Positions 34,021-42,963 are shown, counted from the stretch's first letter. The stretch is DNA of 64,000 nt from Bog-756 sp963745955 (GCA_963745955.1 CAVUZI010000011.1:806001-870000); one strand, 5' to 3'. The notes: a model not told the origin generated them from the letters alone. Translations and numbers: made by a program.

Positions 34021-34340
34021 GGCTTGCCCGACTCACGTAGGACCACTTGTTTTCGGAACCCGAACTGGAGGAACCAGACCCGATCGTCCGCCTCGCAGAA
34101 GACCGGACCCTCCGGGCCATCGTTCCATCGGCCCTTCCGAATCTCTATGCACCGCCTGTGGAATCCGGCCTGCATGGGTTGGCACAGCAGCGACTGGGCC
34201 CGTTCGATCGCGAGACCCAGGCGGCTCAAGGTTGCCACCGCTCTGCCGACAGCATCGGGCTGCTCCACGTCGTCCAGGATCTCTACCAACATGTACTCCA
34301 AAGCGCCCACAATCGGGCGCGTCGGCATCTCAACGCTCAT
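34017..34340 (-). CDS. Hypothetical protein, first of a two-gene operon
   Basis: A 107-residue protein from ATG 34340, with GGAA eight bases upstream. It has an N-terminal helical part ('IVGALEYMLVEILDDVEQPD') and a C-terminal part with two Cys and several Trp ('GFHRRCIEIRKGRWNDG', 'FCEADDRVWFLQFGFRKQ'). The longer open frame upstream runs through non-coding sequence and is rejected. No family is recognised. The ATGA overlap with the next gene marks a tight pair. Confidence 0.6.
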   Translation of the reverse strand: MSVEMPTRPIVGALEYMLVEILDDVEQPDAVGRAVATLSRLGLAIERAQSLLCQPMQAGFHRRCIEIRKGRWNDGPEGPVFCEADDRVWFLQFGFRKQVVLRESGKP

Positions 34341-34835
34341 CGAATGGTTCCTTTCGGTCGGTCCGGTGGCGGGCGATGACGCGACGACACCGGGCAAAGA
34401 GTTTCGGGGGTACCCCTCTGGATTACTCACAGGGGACAAGGGGAACGAGATGGCCGGAATGAGCTCGCTATCGAACTTCGCCGGGCCGTCTGGCTGTCGA
34501 CCGAACGGTGTGAGATCCCTAGATCTATCAGACCCGAAAGGGGTCGGCAACCCGTTTTTGACCGACCCGGTCCGAGGATGCCATGTGGCCACCGTCCCCG
34601 GGGCCTCATCCAACGGCTGCGTCAGTAAGGAGGTTTCGCTCGGTGACGGCCAGCGCCGATCACGGGAGGGTCCGGATGGTCGGACGGGCCATGTCGTCGT
34701 AACGCCAAGGCCCCCGATTCGTTTCCAAGGATACGTGGCGGGATCGCGCGTGCGAAGCCGCGGCATGTGACACACCGAAGGGCGTCACTGCGGATGCCCT
34801 CGGTGGCACCATCTACGGCACGGGGGGGCAGCACG
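34341..34835. other. Long leader region with overlapping hairpins upstream of the GH5 operon
   Basis: There is no convincing gene in these 495 bases. At 34531-34568 one GGGTC segment (34541-34545) can pair three ways. It can pair with GACCC at 34531-34535 across a GAAAG loop. Its first four bases can pair with ACCC at 34550-34553, just before a run of five T (34555-34559). As GGGTCGG it can pair with CCGACCC at 34562-34568. That is the layout of an attenuator or riboswitch switch region, but no known class is recognised. Confidence 0.4.
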
Positions 34836-34958
34836 ATGAGAACCGGACCCGAGGTGGTGGCGGCCACCGCACTGACGGTGGCAGTGCCCTCCATGGCCGG
34901 CGGTGTGATCGGGGTGATCTCCGTGACCTTCAGTTCGACCGAGGAGAGACGACCATGA
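34836..34958 (+). CDS. 40-residue hydrophobic leader-type peptide
   Basis: A short frame from ATG 34836, preceded by GGGGGGG, to a TGA that overlaps the GH5 start codon (ATGA). The peptide is mostly hydrophobic ('VVAATALTVAVPSMAGGVIG') and would form one membrane helix. Translational coupling to the glycosidase gene suggests a regulatory or membrane-targeting role. It could also be a chance frame. Confidence 0.4.
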   Translation: MRTGPEVVAATALTVAVPSMAGGVIGVISVTFSSTEERRP

Positions 34959-36070
34959 CCGTATCCACACGACCACCATCACCGGCAGCGGGCCGGAGCC
35001 GGGCCCGGGTGGTGCAGGTGGCGGTGGTCCTGATCGCAGTGGCCGTCGCCCAACTGGTGCTCGACCCGATCCGGGCCACCCCTGCGTCAGCCATGGCCCG
35101 GTTCTCGGGGAACCCGGTCGTCCGTGTCTCCGGCCACCGGTTGGTGGACGGCAGCGGGAAACCGATCCGGCTGCTCGGGGTCGACCAGGCCGGGGCCGAG
35201 TCGTCGTGTGTGGCCGGGGACGGGTTCGGCACCCCGCCCCCCTCCGACACCGAGCGGGACATCGCCGCCCTGGAGAGCTGGAAGATCAATGCCGTCCGGC
35301 TGCCCCTCAACGAGGACTGCTGGCTCGGCATCAACCTGCCCTACCCCGAGGACGGGGGGGCCGCCTACCGCTCGGCCATCGTCGCCTATGTGGACACCCT
35401 CAACGCGGCCGGCATGGCCGTCATCTTGGACCTCCACTGGGGTGCGCCGGGCACAGAGCTGGCCACCGGCGGGGAGGTCATGGCCGACGAGAGCCACTCG
35501 CCGGCCTTCTGGTCGTCGGTGGCGGCGACCTTCAAGGGCAACCGGGGGGTGGTCTTCGATCTCTTCAACGAGCCCCGGCACCTCCCCTTTGCCTGCCTGG
35601 TCCACGGGGGCTGCACCGTAAAGGGGGTCAAGGTGGCCGGCTACGACCAGCTCATCTCCGACGTACGGGACACCGGGGCGACCAATGTGGTCATGGTGGC
35701 CGGGATCGACTTCGCCGCCAACCCGTCCGGGTTCAAGACCGCGATGCCCCACGACCCGCTCGGCCAGCTGGCCATCTCCGTCCACGTCTACAACTTCAAC
35801 GCGGCCAAATCGCCGGCCACCTGGAGCAAGTGGGTGCGGATGGGCCTGCTGTCCAAGGTGCCCTTCGTCACGGGCGAGTTGGGCGAGCGGGACTGCACGG
35901 CGAAGTTCATCGACACCTACACGAGCTGGGCCGACGCCCACGGCGTGTCCTACCTGGCCTGGGCCTTCAACTCCGGACCGTGCAACGGGCCCTACCTCAT
36001 CGACGCCGGCGGCAACCCGACCCCCTACGGTGCGGGCTACAAGGCTCATCTGGCCCATCTGGCCCCGTGA
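34955..36070 (+). CDS. Secreted glycoside hydrolase family 5 (cellulase-like)
   Basis: A 371-residue exported glycosidase. The N-terminus has a basic stretch and hydrophobic core ('VVQVAVVLIAVAVAQLVL') with an Ala-x-Ala-type end near 'TPASAMA'. The GH5 acid/base is Glu206 in 'VVFDLFNEPRH' and the nucleophile is Glu308 in 'PFVTGELGERD'. 'LDLHWGAPG' supplies the conserved His. It should hydrolyse a beta-glucan or similar polysaccharide outside the cell. A small hydrophobic peptide gene overlaps its start, and a long structured leader precedes both. Confidence 0.9.
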   Translation: MTVSTRPPSPAAGRSRARVVQVAVVLIAVAVAQLVLDPIRATPASAMARFSGNPVVRVSGHRLVDGSGKPIRLLGVDQAGAESSCVAGDGFGTPPPSDTERDIAALESWKINAVRLPLNEDCWLGINLPYPEDGGAAYRSAIVAYVDTLNAAGMAVILDLHWGAPGTELATGGEVMADESHSPAFWSSVAATFKGNRGVVFDLFNEPRHLPFACLVHGGCTVKGVKVAGYDQLISDVRDTGATNVVMVAGIDFAANPSGFKTAMPHDPLGQLAISVHVYNFNAAKSPATWSKWVRMGLLSKVPFVTGELGERDCTAKFIDTYTSWADAHGVSYLAWAFNSGPCNGPYLIDAGGNPTPYGAGYKAHLAHLAP

Positions 36071-36158
36071 GGGGCCGCTTGCTCTCGATGGTCTCGTCCG
36101 TGACGCCCTTCAACCGTTGACTGCCGGCCTCGGCCAGTTGGGCCGAGGCGATCGAGCG

Positions 36159-38387
36159 TCAGGTCACAGTGATCTTCAGTACCGCGGTGGCCGTGTTGTG
36201 AGTCTTGGACGCATTGTCATGGACCGAGATCCCGACCGAGTAGGTGCCGGTAGCCACTGTCGACTTGACCTTGCCGGTGATCTTGCCCGAAGCGCTCATG
36301 GTCAATCCGGCAGGAAGCTTCGGTGTCGTGTTCTTCCAGGTGAACGGAGAGGTGCCACCGAGCTCGGTGAGCTGCAATGTGTACGCGGTGGCTCTCTTGG
36401 CGGTGCCCAGGGTGAGCGTCGTGATCCTGATGGCCACGACCTTCAGAGTGAACGTCTGCTTCGCGTTCGGGAGCACTCCGTTGGCTGCGGTGATGGTTAC
36501 GGTGTACGTCCCGGTGGCCGTCGGCTTTCCGGAGAGAACACCGGCACTGGTCAGGGTCACGCCGCCGGGCAACGTACCGGTCTTCGAGAAGGTGATGGCC
36601 GTGGGATAGCCGTTTGCGCTGACGGTGAAGGTTCCGGACTTGCCCTTCACGAAGGTCGTTGTGGCCGACGAAGTGAAGACCGGGGCCTTTGTGACCGTGA
36701 AGCTCTGGGCGGTGCCGTTGGCGGCGGTGTAGTCGACGCCCGCGGTCACGTGGGCGGTCAGGGTACAGGTGCCCACCCCGACGAAGGAGACGGAAAGTCC
36801 TGAGGCGCTGCAGACCGACGTGGTCGACGAAGTAACCGAGCGGGTGCCGTCACCGGTGGTCGAGACCGAGGCGGTAAAGCCACCGCCGTGGGTGCCGGAC
36901 GCCGGCAGGTTGGCGATGACGGGGGTGGTCGGGGTGAGGAGGGTCCCCTGGCTGACCGAGAAGGTCGTCGATCCCGTCGCCGCGCCGTCAGTGCCGGTGA
37001 CCTTGTAGAGACCCGGGGCCGTGGCCGAACAGGAAGACCCTGTGCAGGTGGCCCCGGCCGACGATCCCGATCCGTCCGGGGCGATGGTGAAGGTCGTGGC
37101 ACCGGTGACATTTCCGATGGCGAACCCGAGAGAATCGCTGCCGTCGGCAGTGAGAGTGATCGGAGTCCCTGACGCGGTCGTCGATGAACTCGGCGTCAAT
37201 GTGAGACTGGTCGCGATCCGGTGGTACCCGAGCACATCGACGTTGGTGATTCCGGCCGTCGTCAGAGGATCGGTCTCGCCCGGGCTGGCGAAGGCATCGA
37301 ACGAATCAGGCGTGATTGATGCGTAGTCCTGTGCGTCGGCCCCGGCCACCGTGTTGAACGGCACCAGATCCGTCGTCCCGCTGTTGATCGAGAAGTAGGC
37401 GCCCGGCGTGTACGCGGTGAGGTTGCGGGTTCCGGGTGCCGTATAGCGGAAGAGGTCGTTGGGTACGTAGAAGCCATACTGGTCGAGCCCCGGGATCCTG
37501 CCCATGACCTCGGAGAGCTCGTGTTCGGCGACCCCGATGAAGTCGTAGTCGCCGGAGACGTCACGGTCGGAGGGATTGAAGGTGTAGGGCTGCACGCCGA
37601 AGGTGATGGTGGGCACGTAGCCACTGCACGTTGACGTCGAGAAGCAGTTGGCCGGAAGGAGGCCGATCGCCATCATCTCGGGAAGCGAGACGCACCATTC
37701 CGAACCCCCGGTCGGATCCGATGCCGGCACGTCCTGCGCCGAGGTGATCTGGTCCGGCGTCGTCTCACTGGCCTTCAACGCGTCCACGACGGTCGAGTAG
37801 GGGTCGCAGAACAGACCCTGATCCGACTCCCCGAGTCCCGATCCCGTATAGGCGACGTTGACGTCGATGGTGATGGGGTCGCTGTATTCGGCCTCGTACT
37901 GGCTGACGACGTAGTTGAACGCGGACTCGATCTGGCTCGACAGTGACGACGACGTCACCGTCGACTCGAAGATCGGCACGATGGTGAGGTGGGTGCCCAC
38001 CGAGGTGCTGATCCTCGGAGCCAGTGCCCGGGGTCCCACCGACGCAGGAGGCGTGAATGTTCCGGTGATGTGGGCAGGACCGACGGGCAGGGTCCGGGTG
38101 GCGTGAACCATGGCCCCTACGGACGGGGCGGCTACGGCGGCTCCGAATCCCGAAGCCAACGCGACGACGGCGGTCATGGCGACGACCACTCTCTTCGGAA
38201 CCCGTCGAGCTATCCCCCTGGACCTTTTCGAACTGGTCCTCTTGCGGAGGCACGAAAAAAGGGCGCGATCCACTTGCACGGTTACCGTCCTCTCCGCCGA
38301 ACCCCGCCCCAACCAGCCACGTCGTCTCGCTGGGGTTAGCGCGACATCGATCACTATAAGGAGTGTCGATTGAGAAGTAAACCGCAT
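36159..38387 (-). CDS. Secreted metalloprotease-like protein with putative Ig domains
   Basis: A 742-residue exported protein. A basic segment and hydrophobic stretch ('VVVAMTAVVALASGFGAAVA') form the signal peptide, so the true start may be well inside the annotated N-terminus. Residues about 130-390 carry 'YDFIGVAEHELSEVMGRIPG'. This His-Glu-x-x-Glu signature is typical of a class of secreted putative metalloproteases (NF038122-like). The rest is Ser/Thr-rich with several beta-sandwich repeats; the last two ('FSKTGTLPGGVTLTSAGVLS', 'TPKLPAGLTMSASGKITG') are putative-Ig type. It probably acts at the cell surface or outside the cell. It is convergent to the GH5 gene, which suggests polymer degradation. 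Confidence 0.78.
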   Translation of the reverse strand: MRFTSQSTLLIVIDVALTPARRRGWLGRGSAERTVTVQVDRALFSCLRKRTSSKRSRGIARRVPKRVVVAMTAVVALASGFGAAVAAPSVGAMVHATRTLPVGPAHITGTFTPPASVGPRALAPRISTSVGTHLTIVPIFESTVTSSSLSSQIESAFNYVVSQYEAEYSDPITIDVNVAYTGSGLGESDQGLFCDPYSTVVDALKASETTPDQITSAQDVPASDPTGGSEWCVSLPEMMAIGLLPANCFSTSTCSGYVPTITFGVQPYTFNPSDRDVSGDYDFIGVAEHELSEVMGRIPGLDQYGFYVPNDLFRYTAPGTRNLTAYTPGAYFSINSGTTDLVPFNTVAGADAQDYASITPDSFDAFASPGETDPLTTAGITNVDVLGYHRIATSLTLTPSSSTTASGTPITLTADGSDSLGFAIGNVTGATTFTIAPDGSGSSAGATCTGSSCSATAPGLYKVTGTDGAATGSTTFSVSQGTLLTPTTPVIANLPASGTHGGGFTASVSTTGDGTRSVTSSTTSVCSASGLSVSFVGVGTCTLTAHVTAGVDYTAANGTAQSFTVTKAPVFTSSATTTFVKGKSGTFTVSANGYPTAITFSKTGTLPGGVTLTSAGVLSGKPTATGTYTVTITAANGVLPNAKQTFTLKVVAIRITTLTLGTAKRATAYTLQLTELGGTSPFTWKNTTPKLPAGLTMSASGKITGKVKSTVATGTYSVGISVHDNASKTHNTATAVLKITVT

Positions 38388-38437
38388 CGGCCTGAGCGTG
38401 GAACCCGTTTGACGACATCCATGCTGATACGTGTCAA

Positions 38438-38998
38438 ATGATGCTCATGGAAGCGCACCGGTGCGACCCGGCATTCCGGCGACCGTGGACCATGCTCGCT
38501 GCCGCCCTCACCGCGGCCCACCACGGCTTCGAGTTGTCCAGCGGCATCGGGCTCGTCGGCCAGCCCGAGCTCGGTCTTGTCGGAGCCGGCACCCTGTGGG
38601 CAACGCAGATCCCGGTCTGGATCGCAGTCGCCGCCAAGGGTGACAAGCGATGGGACAGGCTGCTTGCCGTGTGGTCCGGTGCGGCGCTCGGGGGCGCAGT
38701 TGTGCACTTTCTCATTTGGCCGTGGCGACGAAGCAGCCTGGGGATACCGGTCCTCGCCGAAGCAGAGGGCCTCGGCGTCTCCAAGCTTCCTGCCTACAAC
38801 ACGCTCCTCTATGGTTGGGGAGCAGCCTCAGCGCTCTCGATCGCGCTCGAAGTGCCTCCGCGTGAGCGGCGATGGGCCCTCCTGGGTTTGGCGGCGTTGC
38901 CTCTCCTGCGCCGTTCGGCCGAGCACCATTTTTCGTGGATCGTCGATCAGGCGGCGACGAGACCAGCCTGGTGGAATCGGGGCGTCCAAGCCGGCTGA
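38438..38998 (+). CDS. Hypothetical membrane protein
   Basis: A 186-residue protein with four or five hydrophobic segments, including 'WTMLAAALTAAHHGFELSSG', 'VWIAVAAKG' and 'WSGAALGGAVVHFLIWPW'. The first segments carry His residues, and there is a C-terminal soluble tail. No family is recognised. Several in-frame ATGs occur at the start (38438, 38441, 38447) without a clear ribosome-binding site. Confidence 0.6.
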   Translation: MMLMEAHRCDPAFRRPWTMLAAALTAAHHGFELSSGIGLVGQPELGLVGAGTLWATQIPVWIAVAAKGDKRWDRLLAVWSGAALGGAVVHFLIWPWRRSSLGIPVLAEAEGLGVSKLPAYNTLLYGWGAASALSIALEVPPRERRWALLGLAALPLLRRSAEHHFSWIVDQAATRPAWWNRGVQAG

Positions 38999-39059
38999 TG
39001 CTCCGCTCAGCCGACCCGTTCCCCTCAAGTCGACCGCGAGCCTCGATACGACCTGAGCC

Positions 39060-39425
39060 CTACTCTTCGTCTTCCGCAACAGAGATGTCTTCTTCGACGG
39101 CATGCAGCTCACCGTCATCTCCCACCACCGACAGCTTTTCGTCGATGACCGTGTCACCCTCCGGCGTGATGACAGCGATGGTCTCGTCAGTGGCCAAGAT
39201 CTTTCCGTCGCTGCCCACGGCGACGACCAGGTCGTCTACCACGAGATTGCCGTCGGCATCGACGTCTTCGGTCTCGACCTCCACCACTCCGAAGGAGCCC
39301 TCTCCCGCTGATCCGGCCGCGGTCATGTTCATAGAGCGTTCCTTGGCCGCCTTTGACCGTCGCGCCAAACCAAACCCAAGTGCACCTGCCCCGAGTGCCA
39401 CAAAGATCAGCCGTTTTCGTTTCAT
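39060..39425 (-). CDS. Membrane-anchored acidic protein
   Basis: A 121-residue protein from ATG 39425 with AGGAGG upstream. A short basic start and one hydrophobic helix ('LIFVALGAGALGFGLA') are followed by an Asp/Glu/Val-rich domain. Its repeating strand pattern ('VVEVETEDVDADGNLVVDDL', 'DETIAVITPEGDTVID', 'EEDISVAEDEE') suggests a calcium-binding or beta-solenoid-like acidic surface. No family is named. The longer frame upstream is rejected because of the strong ribosome-binding site here. Confidence 0.65.
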   Translation of the reverse strand: MKRKRLIFVALGAGALGFGLARRSKAAKERSMNMTAAGSAGEGSFGVVEVETEDVDADGNLVVDDLVVAVGSDGKILATDETIAVITPEGDTVIDEKLSVVGDDGELHAVEEDISVAEDEE

Positions 39426-39656
39426 GGTCGGACCACCTCCTGCTCCCATTGTGACCGGCCGATGGCGGCCGCCACCAATGCAGATCGCCCAATGGCCTCG
39501 TGAGCCGGCCAACGGTCAGGTTATGACTCCACAGGACCGCAGGCAGGCCACAGGTCCCTCAGCGCCCCAACCCGAGGAGGGTTGACGTCGCCGGCCGGCC
39601 ATCGGCAGGCGGACTGTGCCACGCATGGGACGGCGCCGTCGTCCTAGAGTCGGGCC

Positions 39657-39959
39657 ATGATCATCGTTTCCGGAATCATGACCATCGACCCTTCGTCCCA
39701 CGACCGCATGGTGGAACTCGGTCGCACCGTCTCGACCGAGTCGCTGAAGGAGCCAGGGTGCCGCGCCTACGGTCTCTGGGCAGACCCGGACGTCCGAGGT
39801 CGGTTCCGGGTCTTCGAGGAGTGGGATTCCCAGGAGGCGCTCACCGATCACTTTGGCACCCCGCATTTCGCGGCATTCGGTGGCAGTCTCGGCGAGCTCG
39901 GACTCGTCGGCATGGACGTTCACCGTTACATCGACCCCGAGGTAGCGGACCTGTTCTGA
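39657..39959 (+). CDS. Antibiotic biosynthesis monooxygenase (ABM) domain protein
   Basis: A 100-residue dimeric alpha-beta barrel protein of the ABM family. The pattern 'MIIVSGIMTIDPSSHDRMVE', 'KEPGCRAYGLWADPD' and 'RVFEEWDSQEALTDHFGTPH' is diagnostic. Such proteins oxidise quinone-like or other small substrates without a cofactor, or degrade heme. The substrate is unknown. It stands 113 bases before the LLM oxidoreductase on the same strand. Confidence 0.88.
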   Translation: MIIVSGIMTIDPSSHDRMVELGRTVSTESLKEPGCRAYGLWADPDVRGRFRVFEEWDSQEALTDHFGTPHFAAFGGSLGELGLVGMDVHRYIDPEVADLF

Positions 39960-40072
39960 CCGTGCCCACCTTCGTCCTGCCCACGACGGCTGAAAGAGGC
40001 CACTGAGACGGTGAGCACCGTGATCGAGAACATCCAGTTCATCAGGTCCAGCTTCTGGGGTAGATCCCAAGC

Positions 40073-41002
40073 ATGATGCGTGTCGGGATATCCATTGGAA
40101 CCGTCTTTTCGACCGACGAACCCGGCGGCCATCGGGCCGGACCACAAACGGTGCTCAGCCAGGCACTGGCCGCCGACCGGGCCGGCCTCGACACGTTGAC
40201 GCTCGGAGATCACCACTCCACCGGTCCGGCAGGGTATGTGCAGAACGTGCCGATGCTGGGTCGCATTCTCGCGGAATGGGATCGCCCGATGGGGTGCCTG
40301 TTCCTCGTCCCCTTGTGGAATCCGGTGTTGTTGGCTGAACAGATCGGGACGCTGGCTGCCATGTCATCAGGACCGTTCATTGTCCAAACCGGACTCGGCA
40401 GCGGCGAGGGCCAATTCCGGGCCATGGGTGCCGACCTGAGTCAAAGGGCGAACCGCCTCGAAGAGGGCATCATCGTCGCCCAGGCTCTACTGAAGGGCGA
40501 GACAGTCGATTCTGACCCCTTCGCCATCGAGGGAGCCAGAATCGCGCCCCTACCGCCCGAGGGAACGGAATGGTGGATTGGTGGCGGAGCACCGAAGGCG
40601 ATCGACCGGGCGGCGCGGCTCGGCGACTGCTGGTACGGCAATGCCGATCTCACCCCCGACACGGCCGCCCGGGATATCGAGATCTATCGGGAGGCATGCG
40701 CTCGCCATGATTGCCAGCCGGTCCGCATCCCGATCCGAAAAGATGCGTTCATCGCCGAGAGCCGCGTAGAGGCCGAGCGGGTGGGTGATGCTCTGGTGGC
40801 CGGTGGCTACCGGGGGTTCGATCGAAAGGCCGTCGCCTACGGTGATCCCGAGAGCGTCGCCGACCAGCTTTCCGTCTTCGGCGATCTGGGATTTACCGAC
40901 ATCATCATCCGGACCATGTCGCCACTACCGACCGAGATGGGTCCCGAAGGTGCCTCCCGCTCGGTCGAGCTGGCTGGTGAGGTGCGCATGCTTCTCGCCT
41001 GA
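40073..41002 (+). CDS. LLM class flavin-dependent oxidoreductase
   Basis: A 309-residue luciferase-like TIM barrel that uses FMN or F420. The family pattern is seen in 'AADRAGLDTLTLGDHHSTGP', 'GPFIVQTGLGSGEGQFRAMG' and 'EWWIGGGAPKAIDRAARLGD'. In an actinobacterium with other F420-type proteins, F420 is the likely coenzyme. Two adjacent ATGs (40073 and 40076) could serve as the start. The substrate is not known. Confidence 0.9.
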   Translation: MMRVGISIGTVFSTDEPGGHRAGPQTVLSQALAADRAGLDTLTLGDHHSTGPAGYVQNVPMLGRILAEWDRPMGCLFLVPLWNPVLLAEQIGTLAAMSSGPFIVQTGLGSGEGQFRAMGADLSQRANRLEEGIIVAQALLKGETVDSDPFAIEGARIAPLPPEGTEWWIGGGAPKAIDRAARLGDCWYGNADLTPDTAARDIEIYREACARHDCQPVRIPIRKDAFIAESRVEAERVGDALVAGGYRGFDRKAVAYGDPESVADQLSVFGDLGFTDIIIRTMSPLPTEMGPEGASRSVELAGEVRMLLA

Positions 41003-41055
41003 ACCGGGCGTTGATCCGCTCGCGGGTGAGCCGGTCCGCCGGTCCCGGCGATCAG

Positions 41056-41535
41056 TCAATCGAGCTCTTTGAGAACCTCACCGATGATTTTGGTGGTTTC
41101 GTGAGCGGGAAGCGGCTCGTCGCCTTCGGCCGCTGCAACCTCTGCGGAGAAGTCCTCAACCGAATGCACTCCACCGACCAGAACGTGGCGAAGGGCCTCA
41201 CCGCTCGCTTCGGGATCATCGAGCGCCTCCACCGCGGGCGCAACTGCATGGTCCGGAGAGACAGCAACGGCGTGAACAAGGGTCATGGCTTCCTGTCGAC
41301 CACTGGTCGTCGAAACAACCGGCTGGCGATCGGGGTTCTGTTGCAGGTCCCACTCGGCGAGCGCCTCGTCGTACCCACCTTCGCCCGGATGGAGAAGTCG
41401 AGTAACCGGATCGATTTCCGTTTGAGCACTTTCGGCTTCGGTGCTTGCATCGCTGCCCGCGTCATCGGTCGGGTGCTTCCGTTCAGGAACCACTGGCACA
41501 AGAAGCGTGCCATCGGCATTTCGTACGATGTCCAT
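41056..41535 (-). CDS. Hypothetical acidic protein
   Basis: A 159-residue soluble protein from ATG 41535. The N-terminus 'MDIVRNADGTLLVPVVPE' forms a strand pair. A disordered Asp/Ser/Glu-rich linker and a helical C-terminal half ('PAVEALDDPEASGEALRHVL') follow. No motif or family is recognised. It is convergent to the LLM gene. The upstream in-frame extension to 41595 is possible but adds a Cys/Ala-rich stretch without support. Confidence 0.55.
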   Translation of the reverse strand: MDIVRNADGTLLVPVVPERKHPTDDAGSDASTEAESAQTEIDPVTRLLHPGEGGYDEALAEWDLQQNPDRQPVVSTTSGRQEAMTLVHAVAVSPDHAVAPAVEALDDPEASGEALRHVLVGGVHSVEDFSAEVAAAEGDEPLPAHETTKIIGEVLKELD

Positions 41536-41893
41536 GAAACAGACCCCCAGGGCCCTGGCGCTCGCCAGCTTGTCTGTGGCCGCACTCGCCATCATCGCCC
41601 AGTCGGATCGCCGGCGCCAGGACCGGAATTCGGTTGTTGGTAAGGCCAGGCACCAGTCGGCCGCCCCCGGGGTTCAAGAACCTCTCGCAACCAGTCCCTC
41701 GGCTGGGTGGGCCGATCCGCCACTTGGACGCGGCCGAGGTGATTGCCCCCGAGGCCCCGGTCATGGCCGGAAGAGCCAAGCCACGGGTCGTCGACCTCCC
41801 GCCGGTTCTCTTCAAATTCGCCAACAGGGCGACGTGGCCTGAGCCACCACTTCACCCGAACCCGAATTCAGGCTTGATATGGCCAATGAGGCC
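41536..41893. other. Intergenic region, 358 bases, no convincing gene
   Basis: Several frames are open in this stretch, but none has a ribosome-binding site and recognisable content together. A plus-strand frame from about 41531 begins like a signal peptide, but it is antisense to the neighbouring gene start and soon loses sense. Confidence 0.4.
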
Positions 41894-42029
41894 ATGAGGG
41901 CGGCCGAGGAAACCGCACGCCGAGTACACCAAGCGGGCTAAAGCCATCGCGGCGGCGCGCCGATACGGACTGAGTCTTGACGCCATCGGCGAGGAACGGA
42001 CGCCTCGCGTGAGTGAGTGCGCCAGATAG
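41894..42029 (+). CDS. Small basic DNA-binding-like protein, apparently frameshifted
   Basis: The frame reads 'RPRKPHAEYTKRAKAIAAAR' and 'RYGLSLDAIGEERTPRVSEC' to a TAG at 42027-42029, but it has no start codon. Removing one G from the GGG near 41898-41900 connects it to ATG 41894 and gives a 44-residue protein. The 'R-P-R-K-P' start and the following helix-turn-helix-like segment resemble DNA-binding tails of recombinases. It sits 13 bases before a zinc-ribbon gene. The assignment is weak. Confidence 0.35.
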
Positions 42030-42042
42030 GGGAGGTTGGCAA

Positions 42043-42291
42043 GTGACGAATCTCAGCCAGACGGCCGACCGGGCGGCTCTGGACCCCGGCAGCGTGCAGG
42101 CCGTACGCAGCCAAGACTTCAAATCCTTCCCGTGTCCGGTCTGCTCCGCGCCTGATGGCCTGGTAATCCGAGCCAACCGAGCCCGCGGCCGAGTGTTCAT
42201 AGGCAACGCGATCCCAACCCCCGGCAACGGTGGTTTAGTCCAGTGCGGTGCGTGCCAAGCCCTGGTGCGCTGGTGTGTGGGGAACCTGTGA
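42043..42291 (+). CDS. 82-residue zinc-ribbon protein
   Basis: The GTG start has GGGGAGG about seven bases upstream. The protein carries 'FPCPVCSAPDGL' and 'VQCGACQALVRW', two C-x-x-C knuckles about 35 residues apart that should hold one zinc. The N-terminal 30 residues are polar. No named family is recognised. It may be the second gene of a small unit with the basic DNA-binding-like frame before it. Confidence 0.55.
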   Translation: MTNLSQTADRAALDPGSVQAVRSQDFKSFPCPVCSAPDGLVIRANRARGRVFIGNAIPTPGNGGLVQCGACQALVRWCVGNL

Positions 42292-42660
42292 CGGTGAACG
42301 GCAGTGCTCCGGACCGCGTTAGGACGCCGTCTTGGCCGGGGAAACCGGGCCGATCCTGAGGCAAGGCCGGATACGGGTTGGGTACGGATGTCCCACTGAC
42401 GCCGTTACACGGGTGAGCCCTCTCACAGGTTCCGAAGCGTCTCGGCCGATTGCGGACGAAGCTGCAGGTTCCGAGCCCGCTGGTCTGAGAACCGATTGAC
42501 CAACATCTCTGCCCATCAAGCTGAGGTCGAAGCCCGTGGAGCCCAGGTCGGACACTTCTACCAATCGGCTCAGCGTTGACCGAAAGGCCCCGGTTCAGAG
42601 ACTCTTGCACCTCCAAAGGGGCTTTTGGCCCTGGCCCCGGCGCCGCGGCGAGCGGATCCT
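42292..42660. other. Intergenic region, 369 bases, no gene seen
   Basis: This stretch lies between the zinc-ribbon gene and two gene fragments. I see no frame with sense, no clear promoter and no RNA gene. It adjoins a rearranged region and may contain further decayed sequence. Confidence 0.4.
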
Positions 42661-42963
42661 CTCACTATGGACCTGGATGGATCCTCCGGAGACGTCGCCC
42701 CGCTGAAGAAAGCGGCCCAGCCGGTCACCGGCGTTGTCTGGGAGCACAACTCGCACATTGGGGATGCCCGAGCCACTGCCATGGGCGCCCGAGGTGAGTT
42801 CAACGTCGGACAATTGGCACGGCAGCGATATGGAGGTGAGGTCGCGCTCATCGGATTCACCTGCTTCGACGGCCAGGCCACCGCAGCATCCGACTGGGGT
42901 GAGCCCGACGAGCGGAAGCGTGTTCGCCAGGCGCGCCCCGACAGCTACGAGGCCCTGCTCCAC
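42661..42963 (+). pseudogene. Internal fragment of an erythromycin-esterase family gene
   Basis: Frame 1 encodes about 100 residues typical of the middle of erythromycin-esterase proteins: 'GVVWEHNSHIGDARATAMGA', 'RGEFNVGQLARQRYGGEVAL', 'TAASDWGEPDERKRV' and 'RPDSYEALLH'. The His-containing 'HNSHIGDARAT' block is the family's catalytic signature. Both ends of the protein are missing. At about 42965 the sequence passes directly into a short-chain dehydrogenase in another frame. It is a remnant, not a functional gene. Confidence 0.75.

Noticed and set aside
34017..34775. Long 252-codon version of the first gene of the unknown pair
   Set aside because: Its first 145 residues are non-coding in character, while an internal ATG at 34340 has a ribosome-binding site and starts sensible protein.
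34341..34835. Known riboswitch upstream of the GH5 gene (c-di-GMP, c-di-AMP or ZTP)
   Set aside because: I looked for the conserved cores of these classes and found no convincing match; only generic alternative pairings remain.
41531..41842. Plus-strand frame beginning like a signal peptide (Lys then a run of Ala, Leu, Ser)
   Set aside because: It has no ribosome-binding site, overlaps the start of a minus-strand gene, and becomes random after about 35 residues.
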